64,000 nt of DNA from the NCBI GenBank assembly GCA_029260735.1, contig JAJDCR010000145.1, positions 1 to 64,000 of the forward strand, read 5' to 3'. Shown here one piece after another: positions 8,930 to 17,707 of this stretch; the first letter of the stretch is position 1; each line of letters begins with the position of its first letter. The notes below the pieces were generated by a model. It had not been told where the DNA came from. It did not search any database and saw only the letters and a list, made by a program, of their open reading frames with translations. A program made the position numbers and the translations under genes. The DNA comes from Planctomycetota bacterium (GTDB taxonomy: Bacteria; Planctomycetota; Uabimicrobiia; Uabimicrobiales; Uabimicrobiaceae).

Positions 8930-9965
8930 AGACCATTCTCCCAATATTGTTTTGTAAAACATTTGTCACCACAATGGTAATAGTCTTATCAATAAACTTG
9001 CGACCACTCTCAATGACAACAACAGTGCCATCGTCCAAATAGCCAATCCCTTGTTCAACTTCTTCTCCTGCCTTAACGACCTTAAGCCGGATATATTCAC
9101 CAGGAAAAACACTCGCCCGAACAGCATTGGCTAAAGCATTCAAATTAATTACCTCCACCTCGTGAAGCTGAGCAATTTTTTTCAAGCTATAGTCGTTGGT
9201 AACAATAATTCCTTCTAACTTCTTCGCCAAAGCAACCAACTTTCCATCAACATCAATAATTTTAGGAAAAATATCGGCGTCAATTTGAACCTTCAGGCTA
9301 CTTGTTTCTTGCAAGTTCGCCAAAACTTCTAGCCCTCTTCTTCCTCTCAATCTCTTTTGTTTGTCTGAAGAATCGGAAAGAATTTGAATTTCATTCAAAA
9401 CGAACTGAGGGACAACTAAAGTTCCTCGTAAAATATTCGTATCGCATATACCTCCAATACGTCCGTCAATAATAACATTGGAGTCTAAAATAAGAAACCG
9501 TTCAGAGCCTTCTTTCGTAAAGTCGATAAAAGGAATCAAAAGTTTAAAGCGATTTTTGGTGTTAAAAAGAATAGCTATAGCTAAATAGCAAAAGAGAAAA
9601 GTTACTCCTACTCGAATGACATCTTCCATCTGAATATATTTTTCAGGTGTAATTTGTTCTTTCAGAATCCGAATATGAGGTATTAAAAACATCGCTTGTA
9701 AAAAAAGATTAGATGCGATAAAACCAATAAAAAGCCCCAAAATAACTGTAAAAATTCCCACCAAAAAACGTGCTGCATACTTAATCTCTATCCAGATTAG
9801 GGTTATAGCTAAAAAAGCCCCTAGCACGATGGCAAAAACATTAATAAAGTCAAATGGCGGCCGATTAAAAATAATAGTTGTTAGTTGATACGAAACGCTC
9901 GCAATAGTGATAACAAAAAGAGTGCGAACGACCAAAAGAATTCCGGCCACTTCTATTCCCTTCAT
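8910..9965 (-). CDS. PIN and TRAM domain membrane protein (YacL-like)
   Basis: This is a YacL-type protein: four N-terminal membrane spans (about residues 5-150), a PIN-fold nuclease-like domain (about 155-275) and a C-terminal TRAM domain (about 280-351). The PIN domain opens with LDSNVIIDGRIGGI, which carries the first catalytic Asp, and has later acidic positions in DVDGKLVALAKK and IVTNDYSLKK. The TRAM part is KAGEEVEQGIGYLDDGTVVVI. The family is usually annotated as a PilT-like ATPase, but no P-loop is present here. ATG 9963-9965 is preferred because the upstream GTG at 10001 has no ribosome site. It is the first gene of the operon that ends in tatC. Confidence 0.85.
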   Translation of the reverse strand: MKGIEVAGILLVVRTLFVITIASVSYQLTTIIFNRPPFDFINVFAIVLGAFLAITLIWIEIKYAARFLVGIFTVILGLFIGFIASNLFLQAMFLIPHIRILKEQITPEKYIQMEDVIRVGVTFLFCYLAIAILFNTKNRFKLLIPFIDFTKEGSERFLILDSNVIIDGRIGGICDTNILRGTLVVPQFVLNEIQILSDSSDKQKRLRGRRGLEVLANLQETSSLKVQIDADIFPKIIDVDGKLVALAKKLEGIIVTNDYSLKKIAQLHEVEVINLNALANAVRASVFPGEYIRLKVVKAGEEVEQGIGYLDDGTVVVIESGRKFIDKTITIVVTNVLQNNIGRMVFAKITD

Positions 9966-10060
9966 ACAACCTGCGTTCGATGAGTTAAAACGCAAGAACA
10001 CAAGTAATTCTTATCTATATCTACTGAGAAACAAAAAAATAAGGGTACATGGAGTTTTTA

Positions 10061-10192
10061 ATGATTAGCACTGATTTTGTCAATAAAAAAATGTCTCTGG
10101 AAAAAAGTCTTCTTCAATGTTACAATGAAATTATTACAAAAAGTACCTTAAATAGAGAGCATATCATTATTTTACCTCTATTAATTATCTAG
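10061..10192 (+). CDS. Possible 43-residue protein
   Basis: A short ATG frame is preceded by GGAG at 10051-10054 with a 6-base spacer, good for this genome. It encodes a mixed polar peptide ending in the hydrophobic HIIILPLLII. I recognise no family. Its stop codon lies inside the first copy of the direct repeat at 10188. The support is the ribosome site only, so it may be chance. Confidence 0.25.
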   Translation: MISTDFVNKKMSLEKSLLQCYNEIITKSTLNREHIIILPLLII

Positions 10193-10227
10193 CCATTATA
10201 AGCGTAATTCTCTAGCCATTGTAAGCG
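10188..10227. repeat. Two direct copies of a 17-bp motif upstream of moxR
   Basis: TCTAGCCATTATAAGCG at 10188-10204 recurs with one mismatch at 10211-10227, 23 bases apart. That is close to two helical turns, so a regulator-binding site ahead of the MoxR operon is possible. Chance duplication cannot be excluded. Confidence 0.35.
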
Positions 10228-10317
10228 AAGACATCCGCTAGTTTTTTCAATAGTCTGTTCAAAAAATCTTTTTAGCATGTTTCCAATGTTTTTTAAACCC
10301 CTTTGGGCAAAAATTTT

Positions 10318-11340
10318 ATGCAAGATAACAACTTTAACCAAATGGATTCTGCCAAAGCGGCCGAACGTTTCAAAACCGATTTTAATCGACTCAGTCAAGA
10401 AGTCAGTAAAGTTATTGTAGGCTACCCTGAAATCATCACAGATGTTCTTATTGCCTTGTTTGCAGAAGGACACGTCCTTTTGGAAGGGGTACCTGGACTG
10501 GGAAAAACAATGTTAGTTAAGACCCTTTCTCAAGTCCTTGACATGCCTTCTTCTCGAATTCAGTTTACTCCCGACTTAATGCCTGCTGACATTGTAGGAA
10601 CAAATCTGATTACCGAAAACGACGAAGGAAAAAGGGTTTTCCAATTTCAACCTGGCCCTATCTTTTCCAATTTGGTTTTGACAGATGAAATCAACAGAGC
10701 TACTCCCAAAACTCAATCGGCTCTTCTTGAGTGTATGCAAGAAAAATCAGTTACTGTGGGGGGAACAACCTACAACCTGGATAAACCATTTTTTGTCCTA
10801 GCAACTCAAAACCCTTTGGAAATGGAAGGAACCTATCCTCTTCCTGAAGCCCAACTCGATCGTTTTTTGTTTAAGCTAATGGTTCCTTTTCCTAGTCGAG
10901 AAGATCTCAATGAAATTTTGCGCCGGACAACAGAAAAAGTTGATATTTCGATCAACAAGATTATGGAAGGCTCCCAAGTTCAAGAAGCTATTAAACTCAT
11001 CAAAGATGTCTTTGTTGCCCCTCATGTTCGTGATTATGCCAGTCGCTTAGTTTTAGCGACTCATCCTAATTCCGAGTATGCTATTGCTAAAACAAACCAA
11101 TATGTCAGATACGGTTCCTCTCCACGTGCAGGCCAAGCTCTCATTCTCTCTGCTAAAATCAGAGCATTGATTGATGGGCGTTTCAATGTTAGTTTTGAGG
11201 ACATCTCACGCTCTGCTCTCCCTGCTTTGAGGCATCGAATCATTATTAATTTTGAAGGAGAAGCCGAGCGGATAACTTCTGATGATGTCATTCAAGAAAT
11301 CTTAGCTGAGGTGAAAAGCGACGAACCCATTCAAGTTTAG
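10318..11340 (+). CDS. MoxR-family AAA+ ATPase
   Basis: MoxR ATPases are chaperone-like AAA+ proteins that work with vWA-domain partners to assemble or activate protein complexes. The protein has 340 residues from the ATG at 10318. Walker A is GVPGLGKT (residues 57-64), Walker B is LTDEINRA, sensor 1 is in VLATQNPLEMEGTYPLPEAQLDRF, and the C-terminal lid follows (SPRAGQAL, ALRHRI). The family is very well conserved. No clear ribosome site precedes this ATG, and an upstream TTG at 10303 is the alternative. It starts an operon with DUF58 (9-base gap), the usual partner gene. Confidence 0.93.
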   Translation: MQDNNFNQMDSAKAAERFKTDFNRLSQEVSKVIVGYPEIITDVLIALFAEGHVLLEGVPGLGKTMLVKTLSQVLDMPSSRIQFTPDLMPADIVGTNLITENDEGKRVFQFQPGPIFSNLVLTDEINRATPKTQSALLECMQEKSVTVGGTTYNLDKPFFVLATQNPLEMEGTYPLPEAQLDRFLFKLMVPFPSREDLNEILRRTTEKVDISINKIMEGSQVQEAIKLIKDVFVAPHVRDYASRLVLATHPNSEYAIAKTNQYVRYGSSPRAGQALILSAKIRALIDGRFNVSFEDISRSALPALRHRIIINFEGEAERITSDDVIQEILAEVKSDEPIQV

Positions 11341-11349
11341 GTAAACAAC

Positions 11350-12246
11350 ATGAGCTCCACAAATAAAACGATTAGTCTTTTGGAACCAGATTTCATTAAA
11401 AGTTTAGAAAGCCTAAACTTGATTTCTCGGAAAATTTTTAAAGGGCTTCTCAAAGGAGAAAGACGTAGTCAAAAAAAAGGGGTTTCTATTGAGTTTGCAG
11501 ACTATAGAGACTACGTTCAAGGAGATGATTTGCGTTGCCTGGATTGGAATATTTTTGGCCGCCTAGATCGTCTCTTGCTTAAATTATTTCAGGAAGAAGA
11601 AGATTTAAATATTTTTTTTCTAATAGACAACTCTCTATCGATGGATTTTGGTACACCTAGTAAGTTCTTTTATGCCAAACAAGTAGCCGCTGCACTTGGT
11701 TATATAGCACTAAACAACTTAGATAGAGTAGGAGTTTACACTTTTTCTTCCCAACTAGAAGAAATATTTCCCCTTAGCAGAGGAAAACAGTCTTCCTGGA
11801 AACTCTTTGACTCTTTAGAGCAAGCCTCTATTAGTAAAGAGACCAATATATATGAGTCATTTCGCCATTTTGCCTTACGTAACAAACATCGAGGGCTCGT
11901 TGTTGTTCTTTCCGATTTTATGGATCCTCAGGGATTAGAAAATGCTTTTAAGTTCTTCTCTCCTCGTAAATACGATCTCTTTCTTGTTCAAATTCTTTCC
12001 CAAGAAGAAGTTGATCCTTCCTTGGTCGGAGATATCCGCCTTATGGATGCAGAATGGGAGCAACATACGGATCTAAGCATTAGTGACGAGCTATTGCAAA
12101 AATATCAGTTCGTTTTGAAAGGTTTTTTGGAGCATTTGCGACTATTTTGCCATAAGCGAGATATTTCGTACATTTTTTCCACTAACCAAATACCACTAGA
12201 AGAGCTTATCCTAAATTATTTACGCCAATTTGGCCTTTTACGATAA
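11350..12246 (+). CDS. DUF58 domain protein (vWA-like partner of MoxR)
   Basis: This 298-residue protein is of the DUF58 family, which is almost always encoded beside moxR. The family motif appears as GDDLRCLDWNIFGR. It is followed by a vWA-like fold with a MIDAS-type site D93-N-S95-L-S97 and a distal SDFMD. There is no signal peptide or membrane span, so it is cytosolic. It starts at ATG with AGG upstream and sits 9 bases after moxR and 12 before the next gene. By family analogy it is the MoxR client or adaptor. The usual batA/batB-type membrane vWA partner is not adjacent but lies at 18314-20221 on the other strand. Confidence 0.9.
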   Translation: MSSTNKTISLLEPDFIKSLESLNLISRKIFKGLLKGERRSQKKGVSIEFADYRDYVQGDDLRCLDWNIFGRLDRLLLKLFQEEEDLNIFFLIDNSLSMDFGTPSKFFYAKQVAAALGYIALNNLDRVGVYTFSSQLEEIFPLSRGKQSSWKLFDSLEQASISKETNIYESFRHFALRNKHRGLVVVLSDFMDPQGLENAFKFFSPRKYDLFLVQILSQEEVDPSLVGDIRLMDAEWEQHTDLSISDELLQKYQFVLKGFLEHLRLFCHKRDISYIFSTNQIPLEELILNYLRQFGLLR

Positions 12247-12258
12247 TTAGGCGATAAC

Positions 12259-14370
12259 ATGTTTTTTTCCATAAAGCACATACCCTATTTCTTAGTTTTA
12301 CTTTTTATATGGGGGTTTGAAACAGAAACTCTGGCTCAAACTTCTTCTACCGAAGAGATCCCCATCGAAAACTTGGCTCAGGAAGATCTTCCTTTTTCTG
12401 AGAAATTGGCTTCCCTCAAAGCACTATTGCAAACGGAAGAGTCCGTAATCAAAGACCAGGTCGCAATAGTTCTCAAAGAGTATAGTCAAAACCACAGCCT
12501 TGAAGTTGTTCAACTTCTTTTAGGCGTACTAAGAGAAGCTCCCGATCTTGCCAAAAGAAGAGCATCGTATCTTCTTTGGCAACTACCAGATTCCCAAATT
12601 CAAAGCTCACTACCCGTCTTACTTCCTTCTCTTCAAAGTAATAATATATTAATTCAAAGAACTATTCTTCAGTTACTCAAAAAACAAAAATCTCCCAGAG
12701 AAGAGATTGCTCAAGAGTTACTTCCTTTATTAAACCACAAAAATCAAGACATCCAAACCACTGCTCTTCAAATTTTTATGCAAAGTTATCCTGACAAGCT
12801 CCCTCTGGAAATACTCATGCCACTATTTTTATCCGAAGACGAAGAAAAATCGAAAAAAGCTTGGCTAATCCTCCAAAAGTTGCCTCTTTCTCAAACAGAT
12901 CTTCCCCTTCTCTTAACCTTACCTCGTTTGAACCAAGAGAAACAAAAACAAGTGGTGTCTTTTTTTCGGGAAAACAAATTCCAAGAAGAGCTAGTAGAAA
13001 AAGGGGAGGCTGACCCTAAAGCACAAAAAGCAATAATAGCGACTCTGAAAGAACTCAGTATTCAAAAAAATTTTTCTTTGTGGGTTTTAGAACTTATACC
13101 TTACTTAAAAGAGAAAGCCCAACCTCTTACTCCTGAGTTTCTTTATTTACTGGGTAGCGAAGAAAGGGACATTAGCCAAAAAGCTCTTGAAGCGATCCAA
13201 ATAGTAGGGGCTCCTTCTTGGGATATTTTACAAAGTGCGCTGCAGAAACAAAACACGAATGTAAAACTAGGAGCTATTCGATGCATCGCTGGTATTTTTG
13301 GACGAGATAAGCAAGGGCTAGCACTTCTCGAAAATGTCTTAGAGAAAGAATCTTGGATCATTGCTCAGGAGTCCGCTGATGCTATTCTTTGGCTCTCACT
13401 GGAGCCCTCTCCTAAAGTTCTTGAGTTTTTGCTAAATAAACTGAGCTCCCCCTCTGAAATAGAGAAAAAATGGGCTAAAAATAAACTGCAAAGTATCTCC
13501 TCTAGGGCCCTTCCTCTCGTTCCTAAATTAATCGAAATACTCCAGCAAAAACCTAGCTCATCACATCTTATTTTAGAAATTTTAGCCTCTACAGGAACGA
13601 AAGAGCAAGAAGCCATTGTTGTTGTTGCTCAAATAATGAAAAACTCACAAGGTTCGTTAAAAAAACAGGCTTTCTTAACGATGGCTCAACTAGACCCTTC
13701 TTTAAGCAAATCAAAAGAAATTTGGAAAGAAGCTCTTCTCAAAGAACAAGGAGGGTTTCTAGCAATTGCCATAAAAACCGTAGAAAAAGCAGGAAAAAAA
13801 GCAAAAGCATTGATCCCTAGCTTAATTCATAACCTTCAAAGTAAAGACCACCGTATTCGTTTCTTTGCTTTAGGAGCACTTGCTCAAGTTGACCTACAAG
13901 CAAAGCCCATTACTCGGCTTATTATCTATCATGTACGCGATCCTCATCCAAAAGTGAGGGGAAAAGCTTTAAGTATAATGGAAAAAAACTCCGCACTAGT
14001 TCTAGCAGCTTTAAAAAAATCTCATTTTTCTGACCAAGAAGTCTCTCAAGTAAATATAACCATACAAGCAATGGGAGAAGCTGTCATTTACTCCGAAAGT
14101 TACCCTTGGGTGCGAAGTACTCTAAAAAAGGCTCCTTTTTCAGCTAGTTCGATCATTCCTTTCCTGATACAACAAATAGAACGACAGCAAATAGAACGAC
14201 AGCAAATAGAACAACTGACCTCCCCTGTTTTAGAAAAGAGAGTGGTTAACATTTTGAGTGATATGGGAAACGAAGCGGTCATTCATTTACAACCCCTTCG
14301 GAGTCATAGATCTCAAGCTGTTCGACAAACCGTAAAAAAGGCTCTTTCGAGTATAGAAAAACAAAAATAG
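12259..14370 (+). CDS. Secreted HEAT-repeat protein
   Basis: This 703-residue protein has an N-terminal signal peptide (hydrophobic YFLVLLFIWGF, probable cleavage near LAQ at about residue 27). The rest is an alpha-solenoid of divergent HEAT-type repeats, for example IRFFALGALAQVD and VRGKALSIMEKNS. Near the C-terminus a short tandem repeat encodes QIERQQIERQQIEQ (about 14169-14215), a likely slippage-prone tract. No catalytic motif is visible. It lies 12 bases downstream of DUF58, so it is probably cotranscribed with moxR-DUF58. This suggests a periplasmic scaffold linked to that system, but the function is unknown. Confidence 0.82.
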   Translation: MFFSIKHIPYFLVLLFIWGFETETLAQTSSTEEIPIENLAQEDLPFSEKLASLKALLQTEESVIKDQVAIVLKEYSQNHSLEVVQLLLGVLREAPDLAKRRASYLLWQLPDSQIQSSLPVLLPSLQSNNILIQRTILQLLKKQKSPREEIAQELLPLLNHKNQDIQTTALQIFMQSYPDKLPLEILMPLFLSEDEEKSKKAWLILQKLPLSQTDLPLLLTLPRLNQEKQKQVVSFFRENKFQEELVEKGEADPKAQKAIIATLKELSIQKNFSLWVLELIPYLKEKAQPLTPEFLYLLGSEERDISQKALEAIQIVGAPSWDILQSALQKQNTNVKLGAIRCIAGIFGRDKQGLALLENVLEKESWIIAQESADAILWLSLEPSPKVLEFLLNKLSSPSEIEKKWAKNKLQSISSRALPLVPKLIEILQQKPSSSHLILEILASTGTKEQEAIVVVAQIMKNSQGSLKKQAFLTMAQLDPSLSKSKEIWKEALLKEQGGFLAIAIKTVEKAGKKAKALIPSLIHNLQSKDHRIRFFALGALAQVDLQAKPITRLIIYHVRDPHPKVRGKALSIMEKNSALVLAALKKSHFSDQEVSQVNITIQAMGEAVIYSESYPWVRSTLKKAPFSASSIIPFLIQQIERQQIERQQIEQLTSPVLEKRVVNILSDMGNEAVIHLQPLRSHRSQAVRQTVKKALSSIEKQK

Positions 14371-14415
14371 GGCGTGTCCTCATTCAGGGTGCTCTTTTCA
14401 AAGTGAGGAAGTTTT

Positions 14416-15825
14416 ATGGAAAATAACAAATTTCTTTTGTTGAGTTGGTTCATCTTCTTTAGTTTTTTGCTTCCCCAAATTCATGGTGAAAATGAACTTC
14501 ACTTATTTGGTATAGAAAAAGTCCACCTTCCTAAATGGGGAAAAACAAGTCTTCGTTCCTACCCCAACAGCAGTGCAAATATGGTAGTGGGATGGGAAAA
14601 TAGTGATCTCTTATTAGCAGCCTATACCAATAATAAAACATACGAAGAAGAGCAAGAAAGTAATGTTATTACCCCATCGACCTTTATTTTACCTCTTCAA
14701 AAAACTCAAATTGAAGCCAATGGTCTTTCTTTGCAAATGGTCATTGGGATAAAAATCAACATATCCAAAGAAAAGCCTTACAACTCTATTTCTTACCCTC
14801 TCCAAATCAAAAAAGGAAAACTTATTCGCTACTCTAATAAAGAGTTTGCCGAAAAAACTTTCTTTGTCCCCATCACTATACGCTCTTGGTATCAACCCAA
14901 AAAAATGGGACTGGATAGCGATTACTCTATGATTCAAATCCTAGAGCGAGACTGCGATCACCTAGAAATAAAAAAAGACTACAAAATAGAGATATCAGAA
15001 ATTCTCGATAAAATCCAAACAGGCAATTTTAAAAAATCTCAGGCAACGATTGAGCGAGTGAAAAAATTTTTCTCCCAAGTCACTTGGCGCTTAGACCCAG
15101 ATATGAATGAACGAGAAAAGGACCCTCGCTTACAAGCTATTACCGATGCAAAAAAGGCCATCGAAAAACAAAAATCGTGCATATACTTAGACAAAAATGG
15201 CTCTGAATTTACAGTTTACTACTCTGCTGACAAAAAAGCTTCTGCTTTCATGCCCCTCAGAATAGGCTATCCAGATCCAAAAACGGGCTTGCCACTTAAA
15301 AGTATTGTCGAGGTTCCTTTCCAAGGCTACCAAGACTCAGATAAATATATCTATGCTCGTCACTTCAACCAAACCATTTATGAATACGTTCTCCATAATG
15401 GAGAACCCAGTAATTCAACTCGCCCTCATTGGCCTATTCGCCGAGATCTCATTCAGAAAACATCTACTGTTCCTTGGTTTTCTGGAGTAGCGAATCCCTC
15501 GCCGAGCACAATAGGGCCTCAACATATAATTTCTTTTCCTCAATCATCTGTAGAACTAAGAGTATACACTCACGCACAACAAAAAAAGAGGGGAGGGCTC
15601 CTTTTAGGAGCAGATAGTTATTATTTTTACGGAAGAAAAGAGGAAAATGATAAATTCTCTTTTCTTTTTGAATGTCTCGAAAAAGATCTCTCTCTCTATC
15701 GTTTCGCAGTTTTAGATGAGGTCACTATTATCGTAAAAAAAGAAACTATGAAAAAAGAAAAGGAATTAGATGTATTTGATATTCGTAGTGGAACAAAACT
15801 CCCTATCTTAACCTATCGAAAATAA
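14416..15825 (+). CDS. Secreted protein of unknown function
   Basis: I do not recognise this 469-residue protein. It has a signal peptide (FLLLSWFIFFSFLLPQIHG, cleavage near residue 25) and is otherwise soluble, with mixed alpha/beta composition, many Lys/Tyr residues and few Cys. The ATG follows GAGGA at a good distance. It lies 45 bases after the HEAT gene. The GGGCGTGTCCTCATTCAG motif in that gap recurs near 56.2 kb. The 11-base gap to the MAPEG gene indicates cotranscription. Confidence 0.7.
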   Translation: MENNKFLLLSWFIFFSFLLPQIHGENELHLFGIEKVHLPKWGKTSLRSYPNSSANMVVGWENSDLLLAAYTNNKTYEEEQESNVITPSTFILPLQKTQIEANGLSLQMVIGIKINISKEKPYNSISYPLQIKKGKLIRYSNKEFAEKTFFVPITIRSWYQPKKMGLDSDYSMIQILERDCDHLEIKKDYKIEISEILDKIQTGNFKKSQATIERVKKFFSQVTWRLDPDMNEREKDPRLQAITDAKKAIEKQKSCIYLDKNGSEFTVYYSADKKASAFMPLRIGYPDPKTGLPLKSIVEVPFQGYQDSDKYIYARHFNQTIYEYVLHNGEPSNSTRPHWPIRRDLIQKTSTVPWFSGVANPSPSTIGPQHIISFPQSSVELRVYTHAQQKKRGGLLLGADSYYFYGRKEENDKFSFLFECLEKDLSLYRFAVLDEVTIIVKKETMKKEKELDVFDIRSGTKLPILTYRK

Positions 15826-15836
15826 AGGAAACCGGA

Positions 15837-16226
15837 ATGGAAATTTACTTTATCTGCGTCTTAGTCGCTTTTGTTATGATCTACTTAACAAAAGCTCCCC
15901 TAGCAATGGCTATGAGCAAAGAAGGTGGATATGACAACAAACACCCTCGCCAACAACAAGCACAATTGACAGGTTGGGGAGCTCGTGCTAACGCCGCTCA
16001 TCAAAATGCATTTGAAACTTTTGCTCCTTTTGCTGCGGCTGTTTTTGTTGCTCACCTAGGAAATGCCCCTAAAGACATGGTTAATATATTAGCCATAACC
16101 TTTGTGATTTCACGAATATTTTACACCACATTTTATCTTACCAACAAAGACAAATTTCGCTCTCTTACTTGGATGATAGGCTTTGGAGCTACTTTTGCTC
16201 TATTTATTTTGCCGATGTGTAAGTAG
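15837..16226 (+). CDS. MAPEG-family membrane protein
   Basis: This 129-residue protein has four membrane spans and the MAPEG (membrane-associated eicosanoid/glutathione metabolism) pattern. The diagnostic segment is RANAAHQNAFETFAPFAAAV, where the family has a conserved Arg, Asn and Glu between spans 1 and 2, followed by ISRIFYTTFYL. Bacterial members are small integral proteins of uncertain substrate, some with glutathione transferase activity. Start ATG with AAAGGA 7 bases upstream. It is the last gene of the moxR run. Confidence 0.9.
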   Translation: MEIYFICVLVAFVMIYLTKAPLAMAMSKEGGYDNKHPRQQQAQLTGWGARANAAHQNAFETFAPFAAAVFVAHLGNAPKDMVNILAITFVISRIFYTTFYLTNKDKFRSLTWMIGFGATFALFILPMCK

Positions 16227-16257
16227 TAAGGCGAGGTTTATCTGAAACCGTTAAAGG

Positions 16258-16458
16258 ATCAGGCGTAACGGACAACCACGAGGGCCTTTGCAGGCAGCCC
16301 TCGTAGTTGTCCCTACATACCATCGCAGGATTCAGATTAATGAAACCGATCAATACCAATCAGTACAACCGCAAATTATTTCCTATCGCGCAGATTCCTG
16401 TAGGGACAACAGCAAGGCCCTGCCTTCAGGGCCCTTGTGGTTGTCCGTTACGCCTGAT
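16258..16458. repeat. Nested-palindrome element (MITE/REP-like)
   Basis: Two 59-base arms, 16258-16316 and 16400-16458, are inverted copies with few mismatches. The outer ends are ATCAGGCGTAACGGACAACC and its complement. Each arm also folds on itself: GGACAAC then GAGGGC pairs with GCCCTC then GTTGTCC. The element is GC-richer than its surroundings and contains no gene. The rest of the 505-base gap 16227-16731 holds nothing I recognise. Confidence 0.75.
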
Positions 16459-16731
16459 AAAACCTAATTACTAAGGCCCTCCACCCGTTCATAATATAAG
16501 GACTTTAGCTTGACATGCCCTAAGTTACAATCTCGCCAAAAATTGTTTACTTTTTTAGCGAAAGCTACAAAAAGTAACAGATCATTCATAAAGCCAAATT
16601 CAACACATCCCTCATAACCTCATCCCCCAAAACATCTTAGCTACACCCCATCCCTCTCGGCACACCTTTTGCTTAATCTAAAAGTAATATTTAAGACAAT
16701 TTTTTATAGTCTTTGACCGGAGGAATGAGTT

Positions 16732-17634
16732 ATGAAACGTTTTTCGATAGTTATGCTGAGTTTTGTTCTAGCAAGTGGAAGTTTATTTGCCCAAGATACT
16801 TCTGTTGAGCAAATGCATCTCTCTCTTCTTAAGCTCTCTTTTCCTAGTTCTTTAGAAAGTAATGAACCGAATTTACGTGAAATGGATGGAAAAACTTTCT
16901 CTATTTTGCACCAAGAGAGAGAAGCCTCTGTCTACGTCGCTTCCCAAACCAGCCATTACCTTCTCTACTCAGATAGAACAGAAACCCGAGGCGGTTTTGT
17001 TTTAAACAGCAAAATATATATCTTCTCTCAAGAAACTCTCGAAAGCCAAGCTGTTATTTCTGCGACGATTGAAAAATCCCCCACTGGATTTCATTTTTCC
17101 ATCGATCCTAGTGCTTTGGAGCAAGGTTACACCAGTGGTTGCTTTGCAGCAGTAGCCTCAGCCTATATGGAAGATGCTCTGGTTGAAGGCCTTTGGTGGG
17201 AAGGTATGCTCGCTTTTGATCCTGCCTACGTTGAAAGTCGTGCTTACTATAAAACCAAAGAACAAGCCATTGCTAATGTCCCTCATCATGTTCAACCAAA
17301 GAGTTGCTTTATCTGGCGAGATGGAAAATCTAGCACACCTTGGCGACCTATTCCTGGTACCGGATGTGCTCACTGGATTGCTCATCAAAAAGGTATATAT
17401 AGTAGTCCTGGATGCTTTAATCGATGTGCTATTCGCGTTTCTCAAGTAGTTAGCGGAAAATCACGTCACAGCATCAACAATGCCCGAGTAGGAGACATTT
17501 GGACCAATACTAGCTTAAGTCACTGTGGAATTGTTATTGGAGTGGGTAGTGGCACTGTTCGCGTTCGTCATTGCAGTTCAGGTTCAGGAGGGGTAGTTGT
17601 GGGGAATTTTCGTTCGGGCTACTCTTACCGCTAA
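16732..17634 (+). CDS. Secreted CHAP/NlpC-type putative cysteine hydrolase
   Basis: The protein has 300 residues. The signal peptide is MKRFSIVMLSFVLASGSLFA, followed by QDTS. The C-terminal ~100 residues look like a cysteine amidohydrolase/peptidase of the CHAP-NlpC/P60 fold. A Cys in GTGCAHWIAHQ (C212) fits the nucleophile, ARVGDIW leads into the core, and SHCGIVIG (H264) fits the general-base His. The end (HCSSGSGGVVVGNF) is typical of a bacterial secreted family with this layout. Probable action on peptidoglycan or other amide bonds is an inference. The N-terminal ~180 residues are unrecognised. A strong ribosome site GGAGG precedes the ATG. It ends in a shared terminator with the selenoprotein gene. 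Confidence 0.75.
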   Translation: MKRFSIVMLSFVLASGSLFAQDTSVEQMHLSLLKLSFPSSLESNEPNLREMDGKTFSILHQEREASVYVASQTSHYLLYSDRTETRGGFVLNSKIYIFSQETLESQAVISATIEKSPTGFHFSIDPSALEQGYTSGCFAAVASAYMEDALVEGLWWEGMLAFDPAYVESRAYYKTKEQAIANVPHHVQPKSCFIWRDGKSSTPWRPIPGTGCAHWIAHQKGIYSSPGCFNRCAIRVSQVVSGKSRHSINNARVGDIWTNTSLSHCGIVIGVGSGTVRVRHCSSGSGGVVVGNFRSGYSYR

Positions 17635-17669
17635 AGTGAGTTATTAATTAAGAATCCACATCTATCATA

Positions 17670-17703
17670 AAAGCGCGGTCGAGCTTGCTTGCGACCGCGC
17701 TTT
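17670..17703. terminator. Bidirectional intrinsic terminator
   Basis: A 12-bp GC-rich stem (AAAGCGCGGTCG and complement, 17670-17681 with 17692-17703) is closed by a 10-base loop between two convergent genes. The T-tract on either side is short. Confidence 0.75.
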
Positions 17704-17707
17704 CCCA

